A stretch of 64,000 nt of DNA, taken from NCBI RefSeq assembly GCF_026341515.1, contig NZ_JAPEOK010000002.1, forward strand, positions 248,001 to 312,000, read 5' to 3'. Below, piece after piece: positions 29,012 to 39,900 of the stretch. Numbering within the stretch: position 1 is the first letter of the stretch; the number at the start of each line of letters is the position of its first letter. Made by a program: the position numbers and the translations under genes. The notes under the pieces were generated by a model, which did no database searches, was not told where the DNA came from, and saw only the letters and a program-made list of their open reading frames with translations. This stretch comes from Streptomyces sp. NBC_00878 (GTDB lineage Bacteria; Actinomycetota; Actinomycetes; Streptomycetales; Streptomycetaceae).

Positions 29012-29689
29012 CTACGGGAGCGTGTCCGAGGAGTCCGATGGCCCGACCCCGCGCGGCGGCTGTGCCGCGTGTCGGGTGTCCCGCGCCGTGCGCCACAGCG
29101 CGGCCGAGAGCCACATCAGGATGACACCGACCAGGACGTGCAGAGCGCTCGTGAGCGGGCTGTCGGGCAGCCCCGTGACGAACGCGAACAGCGGCAGGAC
29201 GACGGCGTAGCCCCAGGCGGGAAGCCTCGGGAACACCCGGGCGCGGATCATCGCCGTCCCGAACAGCGCACAACCCACGGCGAACACGGCCGCACAACCG
29301 ATGAGCGCCGGAATCGTCGGGCCGGTCAGAACCTCGTCGATGACGTCCTCGTCGAAGTAGAACAGCACCAGGTTCGAGGCGAACGCGGCACCGCCGAACA
29401 GACCGAGACCGATGAGGTTCACGGTGTGCGCCACCTCTCCGAAGCGGCCGGTGGCAGGTCGCTGCCGCAGATGCAACGCGGTGAGCAGCGGCAGAGCGAA
29501 CGCGGGGGAGACGCCGAGCAGGACGCTGGTCGCACTCGTCTCCCCGGTGAACGCCTCCACCAGCGCGGGCAGAGCGATCAGCAGACCGGCCAGCGCCCCG
29601 CACAGGGCGCCGGCGCGAAACGCCGATGAGGCGACGTACGAGGGAGAGGTGACGTACGAGGTGGTGGGCGACGTGGTGGGCGAGGACAT
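29012..29689 (-). CDS. Six-span integral membrane protein of unknown function
   Basis: A 225-residue protein with about six transmembrane segments, among them LCGALAGLLIALPALVEAF, LLGVSPAFALPLLTALHL, LIGLGLFGGAAFASNLVLFY, LIGCAAVFAVGCALFGTAMI and VLVGVILMWLSAALW. The N-terminus is a short Ser/Thr/Tyr repeat (SYVTSPSYVASS). I do not recognise the family or see catalytic motifs. It is transcribed away from the two-component system that starts at 29940. Confidence 0.78.
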   Translation of the reverse strand: MSSPTTSPTTSYVTSPSYVASSAFRAGALCGALAGLLIALPALVEAFTGETSATSVLLGVSPAFALPLLTALHLRQRPATGRFGEVAHTVNLIGLGLFGGAAFASNLVLFYFDEDVIDEVLTGPTIPALIGCAAVFAVGCALFGTAMIRARVFPRLPAWGYAVVLPLFAFVTGLPDSPLTSALHVLVGVILMWLSAALWRTARDTRHAAQPPRGVGPSDSSDTLP

Positions 29690-29939
29690 GAGGTCAACTC
29701 CGGTTGCTCCGACGGTTCTGGCAGTGGGCAGGCCGCAACCGTAGAGAGCCGCTGATCAGCGGCGGGAGGTGCAGAACGGGGACATCGGCGGCCGAAGGTC
29801 ACCATCTCCCTTGCGCTGTCCGGCCGTTCGGCACGTGCCGTTCGGCATCAACCGCCCGCAGACCGCCCGCAGTTTCCGCGGCGATGCCGCTGAGCCCTCG
29901 CGTTCGGCCTAGCCTGACGACAACGGGGAGGGGAGGGGG

Positions 29940-31090
29940 ATGGGGATGCGCGTGGCGGCGTACGGGCCCGTGCGGTGGGTGCCGCCGTTGCTGTACGGCG
30001 CGGTGCTCGTCGGCGGTCTGTACTACACGGCGGCCGGACTGGGCGACGGCCCGGGGCCGTCGGTCTGGCGAACGGGCGGCTTCGTCGCGGCGATCGGGGC
30101 GCTGTTCGCCCTGGAAGCGCTGGGACACCGCCGTCCCGTAGCCCCTGTGGCGCTGCTGCCGGCGCGGTGCGCCCTGATCGGCGCGGCGGTGCTTCTCGAC
30201 GCCTCTGACCTGGCCCAAGTGCTGTTCGTACTGCTGCCGTTCACCGCCTACTTCGCCTTCGGCCGTACGACCGCGCTCGCACTGGGCGCGCTCTGCCTGG
30301 CCGGGCTGCTCACCGTGTACGTGCTGACCGCTCCAGGCTGGTACCGCGACCTGGAGCACGTCTCCGACCTGCTGATGCTGACCGTCGGTCTGGTACTGGC
30401 GCTCTCGATGGCCGCCGTGGCCGTCGGTGAACAGCGCGCCCGGCACGAACTGGAGTCGTACGCCGCCCGGGTCGCCGAACTGTCGGCCGCCACCGAACGC
30501 AACCGGCTGGCCCAGGACATCCACGACAGCCTCGGTCACCATCTCACGGCGATGTCCGTGCAGTTGGAGATGGCCTCGGACTTCCGTGCCCTGGACCCCG
30601 ATGCTGCCCAGCGGGCGCTGAACGAGGCGAGGCGCTCGGTGAAGCTCGCGCTCGGCGACGTACGGCAGTCGGTCCGCGCCCTGCGTGGCGAGGCGACGCC
30701 CCCACACTCGCGGTCGGGCTCGCCGGTCTGGCACAAGGCGGCGAGGCCCGGCCGGTGGTCACCGTCGACGTGGCAGGTGACGAGGACGGCTTCGGCGCCG
30801 CCGAACTGACCGCCCTGTACCGGGCCGCTCAGGAGGCGGTGACCAACGCGCGCCGTCATGCGCGGGCCACGCGGGTGACGGTGGCGGTTCTGCTGGCCGA
30901 GGACACCGCGCGACTGGTGGTGACCGACGACGGCCGTGGGTTCGTACCGGACACTGCCGTCACCGGGTACGGGCTGCTCGGGATGAGGGAACGGGTGCAC
31001 CTGGTGGCGGGGAGCGTGGACATCGACAGCGGCCCGGATACGGGCACCCGGCTGACGGTGACCGTTCCGCGTGGGAAGGCCGGGCAGTGA
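29940..31090 (+). pseudogene. NarL-type sensor histidine kinase with a -1 frameshift
   Basis: A membrane sensor kinase split over two frames. The first part has five or six transmembrane spans (residues 15-160) and a HisKA_3 dimerisation domain with the phosphorylated His in RNRLAQDIHDSLGHHLTAMS. The frame is lost at a run of five C near 30700-30704; adding one C restores LAVGLAGLAQGGEARPVVTV and then the HATPase_c domain (EAVTNARRHARATRVTV, VTDDGRGFVPD, GYGLLGMRERVHLVAGSV). The restored protein would be about 383 residues. Its stop overlaps the response-regulator start. It could be an assembly error, a true mutation or a phase-variable tract. Confidence 0.88.
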
Positions 31091-31770
31091 TGAGCGTCGG
31101 CGACCAGGAACAGGCACCGCCGGTCCGGGTGCTGGTGGTGGACGACCAGCGGCTCATCCGGGACGGCATCGCGTCCCTGCTCGCCATCCGGCCGGGCGTC
31201 GTGGTCGTCGGTACGGCCGTGGACGGCCGGGATGCCGTGGCGAAGACGCTCGAACTGGGCCCGGACGTCGTACTCATGGACGTCCGGATGCCGGAGATGG
31301 ACGGGATCGAGGCGGTCGCCGTCCTGCGCGGCCGGGCCCCGGAGTGCAGGGTGGTGATGCTGACGACGTTCGAGGACGAGGAGTACGTCGTCCAGGCGCT
31401 GCGGGCCGGCGCCCACGGCTACCTGCTGAAGGACCTGCCGGCCGAGGAACTCGCCCACGCGGTACGCCTGGCGCACGCGGGTGTCACCCAGCTCGACTCG
31501 TCCGTCGCCCGCCACCTCACCGCTTCTCTGCCGACTCCCACTCCCACCACCACCGCCAACCCCGCGGAGACCGCTGCCGCCATTTTGAGCCCGCGTGAGA
31601 CGGACATCCTGCGGCTCGTGGCGCGGGGGCACACCAACCGGGAGATCGCCGCGCGGCTGTACCTCAGCGAGGGCACGGTCAAGAACCACGTGTCCCGCAT
31701 CCTCACCCGCCTCGCCCTGCGCGACCGTACCCAGGCGGCACTCCGCGCCCGGGACCTCGGCCTGCTGTGA
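31090..31770 (+). CDS. NarL/LuxR-family response regulator
   Basis: A 226-residue protein. The receiver (about 14-130) has the acidic pocket VVDDQ, the phosphorylated Asp in VVLMDVRMPEMDG and Lys in GYLLKDLPAEEL. The C-terminal LuxR helix-turn-helix is LSPRETDILRLVARGHTNRE and SEGTVKNHVSRIL. It overlaps the kinase stop (GTGATG) and is clearly its partner. The linker is Thr/Pro-rich (PTPTPTTTANP). GTG 31087 is an alternative start. If the kinase is truly broken, this regulator would be an orphan. Confidence 0.94.
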   Translation: MSVGDQEQAPPVRVLVVDDQRLIRDGIASLLAIRPGVVVVGTAVDGRDAVAKTLELGPDVVLMDVRMPEMDGIEAVAVLRGRAPECRVVMLTTFEDEEYVVQALRAGAHGYLLKDLPAEELAHAVRLAHAGVTQLDSSVARHLTASLPTPTPTTTANPAETAAAILSPRETDILRLVARGHTNREIAARLYLSEGTVKNHVSRILTRLALRDRTQAALRARDLGLL

Positions 31771-31850
31771 GACCAGCCTCACGCCGTCGTTTCAGGTGGC
31801 CGCCGCTCGCGGCACTGTTGCAGTTCACCACCAGCTGGTACGAATCAGAC

Positions 31851-33344
31851 ATGTACTGCTGCCTCTCCGCTCCCCACGGTGGCCTACGATCCGCCGCACT
31901 CCTCGCCCCCGCCCTGCTCCGAGCCCTCCACGCCGCCGCCCGCCGCGGTACGACACAGATACGCCACCCCCGCGACCCGGATGCCGTGTCCGCCGTCAAC
32001 CTGGAACTGGTCACCCTCACCGAGGACCTGGCCGTCATCACCTGGTACACCGGCGTGACCGGCAGCGACGATGGGTTCGGCCACCTGCTCCCCGCGGTGA
32101 CCGAGGGCGAAGTCGTCTACGGCACCCACCCCGCCCGGCTGAACCGCACCGCCTCAGAGGGCCGCCGCACAGCCCACCACTACGTAGAGCTGACCGATCT
32201 GGAACCCGGCCAGACGTACTACTACCAGGCCCGCTCCCGAGGCTCGGCGGCGACGCCCACGCCGTTGCACCTCGTGAAGGGCAACGCCGTGGGAACCTCA
32301 CTGCACGGGTTCGGCTCGCGCGGCGGCCCGTACTCCTTCACGACGCCCCAGCCTCCGCCGGGCCGACACCTCAGGTCGATCGCCCTCTGCAACGACCTGC
32401 ACCTGGGCGAGACCACGGCCGGGCTGGTGGCCGGTGTCCCGTTGCTGCGGGGCGTCTCGCAGCGGCTCGGCCTCGCCCCGTATCCGGAAATCATGGGCCG
32501 GGCCCTGGTCGACGAGGCCCGCCGACGCGGCGCCGACCATCTGCTGGCCGCGGGCGACATCTCGGCCGGCGGTGCACCGCGCGATCTGACGGAGGCCAGG
32601 CGGATCCTGGACGGCTTCGGCACACACGGGCGGGACTACTTCGTGGTACGCGGGAACCACGACCGGCCCAGACCGAACAGCGGTCAGGAACAGTTCGGCG
32701 ACAGTTTCCTGGCCGAATTCCCCGGCGGCGACGGGTCCGCGTACTTCGCACGCGATCTCGGCGGTCTGCGCATCGTCGGACTGGACACCTACGAGAAGAG
32801 GGGCAACGGCGGCGACTCCGGCGGCCTCTCGACCGACCAACTGGCCTGGTTCCGAGCCCGGTTGAACGAGAACAAGGACCAGCCGACCATGGTCTTCGGA
32901 CACCACCCGCTGGCCGTACGCAATTCGCCGTTCCCGGTGACGACCGGGCAGCGCCTCAACCGCCGCCAGGCCCGCGCGATCCTCGACGCCTACTCCGTGG
33001 CCCCCGGCGTCTTCCTCCACCACGCGGGTCATACCCACCGCAACAAGCGCACCGTCCTCCCACAGGCGCGGCACGTCACGCTGCAGGAGGTCAGCGCCGT
33101 GAAGGACTACCCGGGCGGCTTCTGCCTGCTGCGGATCCACACGGGCGGCTACGCCCTCAACTACTACAAGACCAGCAGCGGACCGGCCCGGGAGTGGAGT
33201 GAGCGCAGCCGACGTGTGGCGGCGGGTCTGTGGCCGCAGTACGCCCTCGGCCGCTCGGTCTGCGACCGCAACAGCGTCGCTGCCCGCGACCTTTCCGGTA
33301 TCACCCCGCCCGCGTCGCGAGCGCCGATCCGTGGTGCCGCCTAG
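31851..33344 (+). CDS. Calcineurin-like metallophosphoesterase with FN3-like domain
   Basis: About 497 residues. The N-terminal part (about 45-180) is a fibronectin-type III or purple-acid-phosphatase-like domain (LVTLTEDLAVITWYTGV, HHYVELTDLEPGQTYYYQAR). The phosphoesterase domain follows with two-metal ligands in CNDLHLGE, LLAAGDISAGG, VVRGNHDRP, FGHHPLAV and HHAGHTHRNKR. There is no clear signal peptide. The start is uncertain: ATG 31851 has a weak site, and the frame is open to a GTG at 31767 that overlaps the response-regulator stop, which would place it in the same operon. Substrate unknown. Confidence 0.88.
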   Translation: MYCCLSAPHGGLRSAALLAPALLRALHAAARRGTTQIRHPRDPDAVSAVNLELVTLTEDLAVITWYTGVTGSDDGFGHLLPAVTEGEVVYGTHPARLNRTASEGRRTAHHYVELTDLEPGQTYYYQARSRGSAATPTPLHLVKGNAVGTSLHGFGSRGGPYSFTTPQPPPGRHLRSIALCNDLHLGETTAGLVAGVPLLRGVSQRLGLAPYPEIMGRALVDEARRRGADHLLAAGDISAGGAPRDLTEARRILDGFGTHGRDYFVVRGNHDRPRPNSGQEQFGDSFLAEFPGGDGSAYFARDLGGLRIVGLDTYEKRGNGGDSGGLSTDQLAWFRARLNENKDQPTMVFGHHPLAVRNSPFPVTTGQRLNRRQARAILDAYSVAPGVFLHHAGHTHRNKRTVLPQARHVTLQEVSAVKDYPGGFCLLRIHTGGYALNYYKTSSGPAREWSERSRRVAAGLWPQYALGRSVCDRNSVAARDLSGITPPASRAPIRGAA

Positions 33345-33578
33345 CGATCGGGAATCGGGACGGTGCGCGGCGGTCGGTGAGGTCTCAGGCACCGTCTGCC
33401 GATGTGAGGCGCTGCTCCTTGTCGCGCTGTCGCTGTGCGGCTCAGCTCCTTGTCGCGGGGCGCATCCTAGGTACGACGGGGCAGACCTGTCACTTCCTCA
33501 GGCATCGGCCGCCCGATGGGATCAGACTGTGCGGCGCGGTCGCCGTTTGCCGATCGTGGGGCTGGATACCCGGCACGC

Positions 33579-33905
33579 ATGGCTGGAGCGAGCAACAACA
33601 CAACGAACGAACAGTCGCCCACTGCGAGCGGGCGAGCAGAGAAGCAGACCGTGACCGAGGGCGCCGAGAGGCCGACGAAGGCCAGGGAAGCGGCCAGGAC
33701 AGTGCAGGGAGCCGTCACGTCGGCCGCCGAGCAGACGGTCGGAAAGGCAGGCATGGCCTGGACCCTCCTGAAGGCCAGGAAGGTCGTGGTGGCCGCGGTC
33801 GGCACGGGGACCGCCACCGTGGTTCTCTGCTCCTACACCGTGGGTCGCCGTGCCGGTCTGCGGCGGCGTGGACCGATATCCCGCCTCAGCGGCGGACGCA
33901 TTTGA
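33579..33905 (+). CDS. Small basic single-span membrane protein
   Basis: A 108-residue protein. Residues 1-60 are polar and rich in Thr, Ala, Lys and Glu (TNEQSPTASGRAEKQTVTEG). Residues 75-92 form one transmembrane segment (VVVAAVGTGTATVVLCSYTV), followed by an Arg-rich tail (GRRAGLRRRGPISRLSGGR). The family is not recognised. Its last 20 bases overlap the 3' end of the convergent megasynthase gene. The codon positions have the strong GC bias of a real gene. The ATG start is preferred over an upstream ATG at 33516. Confidence 0.65.
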   Translation: MAGASNNTTNEQSPTASGRAEKQTVTEGAERPTKAREAARTVQGAVTSAAEQTVGKAGMAWTLLKARKVVVAAVGTGTATVVLCSYTVGRRAGLRRRGPISRLSGGRI

Positions 33906-36900
33906 GCAGGTCCGCGTCGATTACGTGTCCGAGCAGGTGGAGTGGGGCCGCCGTCACCCCCGCCCGTTCAACGGCCTGCCCGTAGGCGTGCGCCACCTCC
34001 CGGTCCACCAGGCCGTGTACCAGCGGCAGTTCCGGTTGGGCGGCCTGGAGAAGGGATTCCGTGCGGCAGGAGGCGAGCGTGTCCTCGATCCACGGCTGGG
34101 CGAGATAGCCGGCCGCCGCGGCGGCCGGTAGCCCCTCGGCGGGCTCACGGCGGACGTGGCCGATGCGCAGCAGGCCGCCACCCAGGAGCAGTACGTCCTG
34201 CCGTTCCCGCATCCGGGCGAGCGCCCGGCCGGTGTCGAAGCAGTGGGGGAACGAGTCGTCGATCACTGTGGTGCCGGGCCTCAACCGGTCCACGTCCAGT
34301 ACGGCGGCGCTGCCGCTGATCGCCGTGACCAGCAGATCCGCCCCGTACACCGCGTCGGGCAGCGTCTGCCGGGACTCCACCACCGCGACCTCGTCGGCCA
34401 GCCCTCGCTCACGCAGGTTCCGGGCCAGTTCCGTCAGACGCGGTCCGCTGCCGCGCACATCGCACAGCGTCAGCCGTCGTGGCGGGCGGGTGGCCTGTGA
34501 GAGGAGCAGTTCCAGTGAAGAGGAGCCGATCGAACCCAGGCCCACGAACGCGACGTTGAGGTCCGCGAGGTTCTGGCCGGTGGCGTCGAGCGCCGCCTGC
34601 ACCGTCTTGACCACCGACACAACGGTCGCCGCGTGGCCCGTCGTCACGCCCACCGCCTCCTCGACGGAGGACAGCACGTCGAAGCCGTAACCGGTCAGCG
34701 ACGGGATCATCCCCGCCAGCGAGACGCAGCGTGCCCCGAGCGAGGCCGCCAGTGACACCGCGCGGCCGGTGTGCCCCACGAGTCCGGGATCCCGGCCGAG
34801 TTCGTCGGCGAAGAGCGGCACGCAGACGAAGCCCGACCGACCCAGCGTCGTTGTCACCGTCTCCAGCAGGCGCGGCTCGCCGTCGGGGAACAGCATCGCG
34901 CGCAGGTCGGCGCGAGGTAGTGCCCCGTCGGGCAGGCCCGCCAGCCGCGCCAGATGGTCGGGAGCGGGCAGGTATCCGACGAGTGCAGCGTCCATCGTCG
35001 ACTGAGGGTTCTGCCGGCGAACCGCGGAACCAGGACTTGTGGCCCGCGTGAGCCGGGCGCGGATGGAGCGCGCGAAGCTGTCCAGCGCGGGCGGCGAGAA
35101 CGCCCTCGCGGACCCGCGGAGCGTTACCCGCAGCCCGTCCCCGTCCGGTCGCACCGCCATAAACACGTCCGTCGCGGTGGAAGGCGGGGCGAACGCGGAG
35201 TCCGCCTCCTCCCACGACAGCGTCAGCCCGCCGTCGTTGGGGGCGGCCAGCGCGGAGAAGTCCAGGAAGGTGAAGAAGAACTGCGACGTCAGCGGCAGCC
35301 CATTGGCGTGCCGCGGCAGGACGTCCTCGTGGGTCCGCGCCTCCTCGGCCTCGGCCACGATCCGGCGCAGAGCACCGGCGAAGTGTCCTTCCGCCGGCTC
35401 CTGTTCCGCTGTGGCGGGCGGCCGCACCGGTACGGCGGCGGCGAACGGGCCGAAGATCCGGTGCACGTCCGGCAGCGGACGATCCCGGCCGCTCACCGCC
35501 AGCCCGACGATCAGGTCCGCTTGGCCGGTCGCCTCCGTCAACTGCTGGTGGTAGGCGGTCAACAGCGGCGCGTACAGCGTCGCCCCCGCCTCCGCCGCGA
35601 GCGCCCGCAGCCCTGCTGTCCGGCTCGCGTCGAGCACGAACTCCGCCGAGTGGAACGCGGTGGCCGCGCCGCCGATCGCCGTACTGCCGATTGCCGTACT
35701 GCCGCTGCCGTCGTCGGGGGCGCGAAGGACCGGAGGCCGGTAGGGGGCGCCCAGCCGGGCTCGGCGTTCCGCGGCGTCCGGCACTGAGCCGGGCTCTGCT
35801 CCGGCGGCCCCGGACTCCGCTCCGGCGAGCAGCAGACAGTGGTCGCGGAAGGCGGCGCGCGGTGTGGACAGCTCGGTCGTGTGGCCGGCGGCCAGCCGGT
35901 CGTACACGTCCGTCAGTTCCTGCATGAGCAACGCGGCGCTGTACCCGTCGCCGATGAGGTGGTGTGCGTGGACGAGGAGTACGTGCTCCTGCGGGGCCAC
36001 AGTGAGCACGCGAAGCCGCAGCAGGGGCCAGGTCCACGGCTCGAAGCGTCGGTCGGCCTCGGCCGCGGCACGCTCGTCCACCTCGCCGCGGTCGGCGAGC
36101 GTCTCGAAGACGACCGGCAGCCGCAGCGAGCGCGGCAGTTCCTGCTGGACGGGCGGCCGGGCACCGAAGGGGAAGACGGTACGCAGCATGGCGTGGCGTT
36201 CCACCAGCAGGTCGACCGCGGCCTGGAAGACCTCTTGGTCCAGCGGGCCGGACAGCCGCAGCCGCGCCAGCCAGGCACCGCCGCCCGGTGAGAGCTCCTC
36301 GGCGAGGAGGAAACCGCGCTGACCCGGCGTGAGCGGGAACGGGGCCGTATGGTCTTCTCCCGCCGGGCGGACGGCCGCGGTTGTGGTCGAGTCGCGCGGT
36401 TGCCCGGCGGCCGTGTCCACCGCCGCATCCATCGCCGCGTCCACCGCCCCGGCGAGTGCGGACAGGGTGCGGTGACGGTAGACCGCGGTCGGCCTGGGCA
36501 ACGGCCCTTCCTGCTTCCCGAGCCGCGCGAAGACCTGGAGGACCAGCATCGAGTCGCCGCCGAGGTCGAAGAAGTCGTCCTCCCGGTAGACCGGTCCGGC
36601 CTCCAGCAGTTCGGACCAGATCCCGGCCAGCCGTCGTTCGGTCGGCGTCGCCGGGGGAGTACCACGGCCGACGGTCGTCGACGACGGTGCGGTCATGGAC
36701 GGCGATGGCGCGGACAGGGACTTCGGCTGTGCGAGCGGGGAATTCGGCTGTGCGGGCAGGGACTTCGGCTGTGCGGGCAGGGACGCCGACAGTGCTGTCA
36801 AGGCCTGCTCCGGCGCCACCCCGGCGTCCTTCACCGCCAAGTCCGCACGGTCCGCATGGTGCGCAAGGTCCGTACGCTCCCTGTGGTCCGTACGCTCCCT

Positions 36901-39900
36901 GTGGTCCGTACGTTCCGCCGGAGTCTCGGCCATGTCGGACAGGGCGCGACGATCGACCTTGCCGGTCCCGGTGAGCGGCAGCGCGTCGACGACCGTCATA
37001 CGGGCCGGGACCATGTACGGCGGCAGCACGTCCGACAGGTACCGGCGCACATCACGGCTGTCCGGTCGGCCGGAACCGGGCCGTACGGTGACGAACGCCA
37101 GCAGCCGCCCTTCCCGCGCGGTCACCGCGGCCCGTGCGATGCAATGGTGTGTCTGGAGGGCCGCCTCGACCTCACCCGGTTCCACCCGGTTCCCGCGGAT
37201 CTTCACCTGATCGTCGACACGGCCCAGGAACTCCAGAGTGCCGTCCGCCGTGCCGTCCTCGGCGCGGCGTACCCGGTCCCCGCTGCGATACCAGCGGCGT
37301 CCGTCGCGTACGGCGAACGCGCGGGCGGTCAGCTCGGGCTCGCCCAGGTAGCCGGGTGTCAACCCGACTCCCGCGATGAGCAGTTCGCCGGACTCGCCCG
37401 GCCCGCGGGGCACACCGTCGGGGCCGACCACTTCCAGGTCGGTACAGGCGACGGGCCGACCGATCGGCAACAGCTGTACGTCGTCACCGGGGCGCACGTC
37501 GATGACGTGGCAGGTGGCGTTGATGGTGGCCTCCGTGGGCCCGTACAGGTTGGCGATCCGTGTGCCGGTTCCGAAGAGGTCGAACCATCGGCGTACGTGC
37601 TCGGCGGGGAGTGCCTCGCCTCCGACATGCACCCAGCGCAGCGCCGACAGGTCCGGTCGGCCCGCCCCCTGCGCTGCCCGTTCCTCGGAGGCCGACAGGA
37701 GCTGCTCCCACAACGTCGGCACGGAGCTCCACACGGTGATCCGCGCCCGCTCCACGTACGCGAGCAGGAGCTCGGGGTCACGCAGCAGGTCCCGCGGCAC
37801 GGTCACCACGGTGCCGCCGACCAGGAGCGGTGCGAGCAACTGGCGTACGGAGGCGTCGAAGCAAGGCGAGGCCGTCTGTGCCAGGCGGTCGTGCGGGCCG
37901 TAGCCGAAAGTGGTGACGGCCCAGTCGAGGTAGTTCTCCATCGCCCGGTGGGTGATGGGCACCGCCTTGGGGCGTCCGGTGGATCCGGAGGTGAAGATGA
38001 CGTACGCGATCGCCTCCGCGGCGGACACCGGCACGGGGACGGTCGCCGGTGCGGAGTTGTCGGCCTGTGCGGTCGGCAGGTTGTCGACGGCCACGGCCCG
38101 GACTCCGCCGAGGGCGGTGGCGGTCGACAGGGTCGAGGCGTGGCATACGACGGTGGTGGCACCCGTGCGGGCCAGTTGATCCGCCATCCGTGCGGTGGGG
38201 TGGGCCGAGTCCAGCGGAACCCAGCCCGCACCGGCCCGCAGAATGCCGACCACGCCGATCACGGTGTCCGGGCCCGGCTCGGTGAGGAGTCCGACCAGGT
38301 GGCCCGGACGCACGCCGAGGGCCCGCAGACGCGCGGCGAGCAGACCCGATGCGCGGTCGAGGGCCGCGTACGTGAGTGTCGTCCCTCCGGCGTCGACCGC
38401 GGTTGCCGCGGGCGTGGCCCGGAACCGGTCGAGCAGCCGGGTGACCAGCGTCGAGCCGCCGTCCGATCCGGCGAGCGGTGCCGACGCCACGAGGGAGGCG
38501 GGGGAGACGGCCGCAGCAGGCGATGACGACAGCGAAAGCGAAGGTGCAGGCGGTGTGGGGAGCGCGCACAGCGCGGCCAGTTCCTCGCGGTACTCCCGGT
38601 CCAGACGCGCCACGGTCGGGCGCTCGAAGAGCCGAGCCGGGAAGTTCCACGACATGCGCAGCACGGGGCCGTCTGCCCAGCACAGCAGGCTCAGCCGGGT
38701 CGCGGCCGATCCTGTACCGGCCGAGGTCGCCCGTACGTCCACCGGGCAGTCGGCCGCCAGGCGGGCCGGGAAGCGGGCGAAGCTGAAGCCCGCCGGGCTC
38801 GCCGTGCGGGGGCCGCCGTCGGCGCCGGACAGCAGCCCGGCCAGGTCGAGACTGCTCAGGTCGGCATGCCGCTCGCTCTCCAGCCATGCGCGGCGCAGCC
38901 GCCCCGCCAGCGTCCCGAGCGGCTCGTCAGGGTCCGCCTCGCACAGCAGCGGAAGCGTGTCGGCGAGCGGACCGACGAGCCGGTCCAGCCCCTCGAACCG
39001 GTCGTCGCGCCGGGCACGGGCCACATTCACGGCGATGTCCCGACGGCCCGTCCACCGCACCAGGCAGCGCACGTACGCGGCGAGCAGCAGATGGAACAGG
39101 GATACGTCATGGGCGGCGGCCAGCCGTTCCAGACCGGCGGTGACGTCGGTGTCGAGTGTGCCGTGGTGTTGCAGGAGCGGACCGGATGGGGGCGCGTCGG
39201 GATCGCCGTCGTACGGCAGCCGCAGCGGCTCACCCCGTCCGGCCAGGCGCTCGGCCCAGTAACGCCGGGTGGCGTCCGGGCCACCCGAGCCCGAGCCCGA
39301 GCCCGAGCCGGGGCCGGAGCTGGAGATGCGGGTGCCGGCAGCGGCGTACGCTGCGAAGTCCGGTGCAGGCAACGCCAGTTGGGGATCTTCTCCGCGCCAC
39401 AGCGCGGTGTACAGGGCCCACAGGTCCTCGGTCAGGATGTTCAGGCTGTACCCGTCCGCCGCCGCGTGATGGACCACCAGCAGCAGGTGCGCGAGGTTCG
39501 GGTCCTGGCGGAGTACGACGGCCCGCACCGGGGGTTCCGCGGCCAGGTTGAACGGCTGGTTGGACAGGGCCGATTCGACGTCGGCCACGCTCTGGGCGGT
39601 GCCCTCGCGCACCTCGTACCAGGTCGGCAGGGGCATCGTCGGCGCCAGACGCTGCACAGGTGTGGCGCCCGCGTCGTCGACGCGCATCCGCAGCATGCCG
39701 TGCCGCTCGGCCAGAACTGTCAGCGCCCGGCCGAGGACGTGCGTGTCCAGCGGGCCCCGGATCGTCAGGCGGAGATGGCCGCGCGCCGGGACGTCCGGGT
39801 GCAGTCGGCTGCTGGTGTACAGGGCCAGTTGTACGGGGGTGAGGGCGAAGGGTGTGCCGTCGTGCGCCGCGGGCGGAAGCGGGGCTCGGCGGGCGTCCGA

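Noticed and set aside
33886..34995. Ornithine cyclodeaminase or SDR-type reductase as the terminal megasynthase domain
   Set aside because: The order of conserved segments and the late Cys fit acyl-ACP reductase better; the SDR Ser-Tyr-Lys triad of NRPS R domains is absent.
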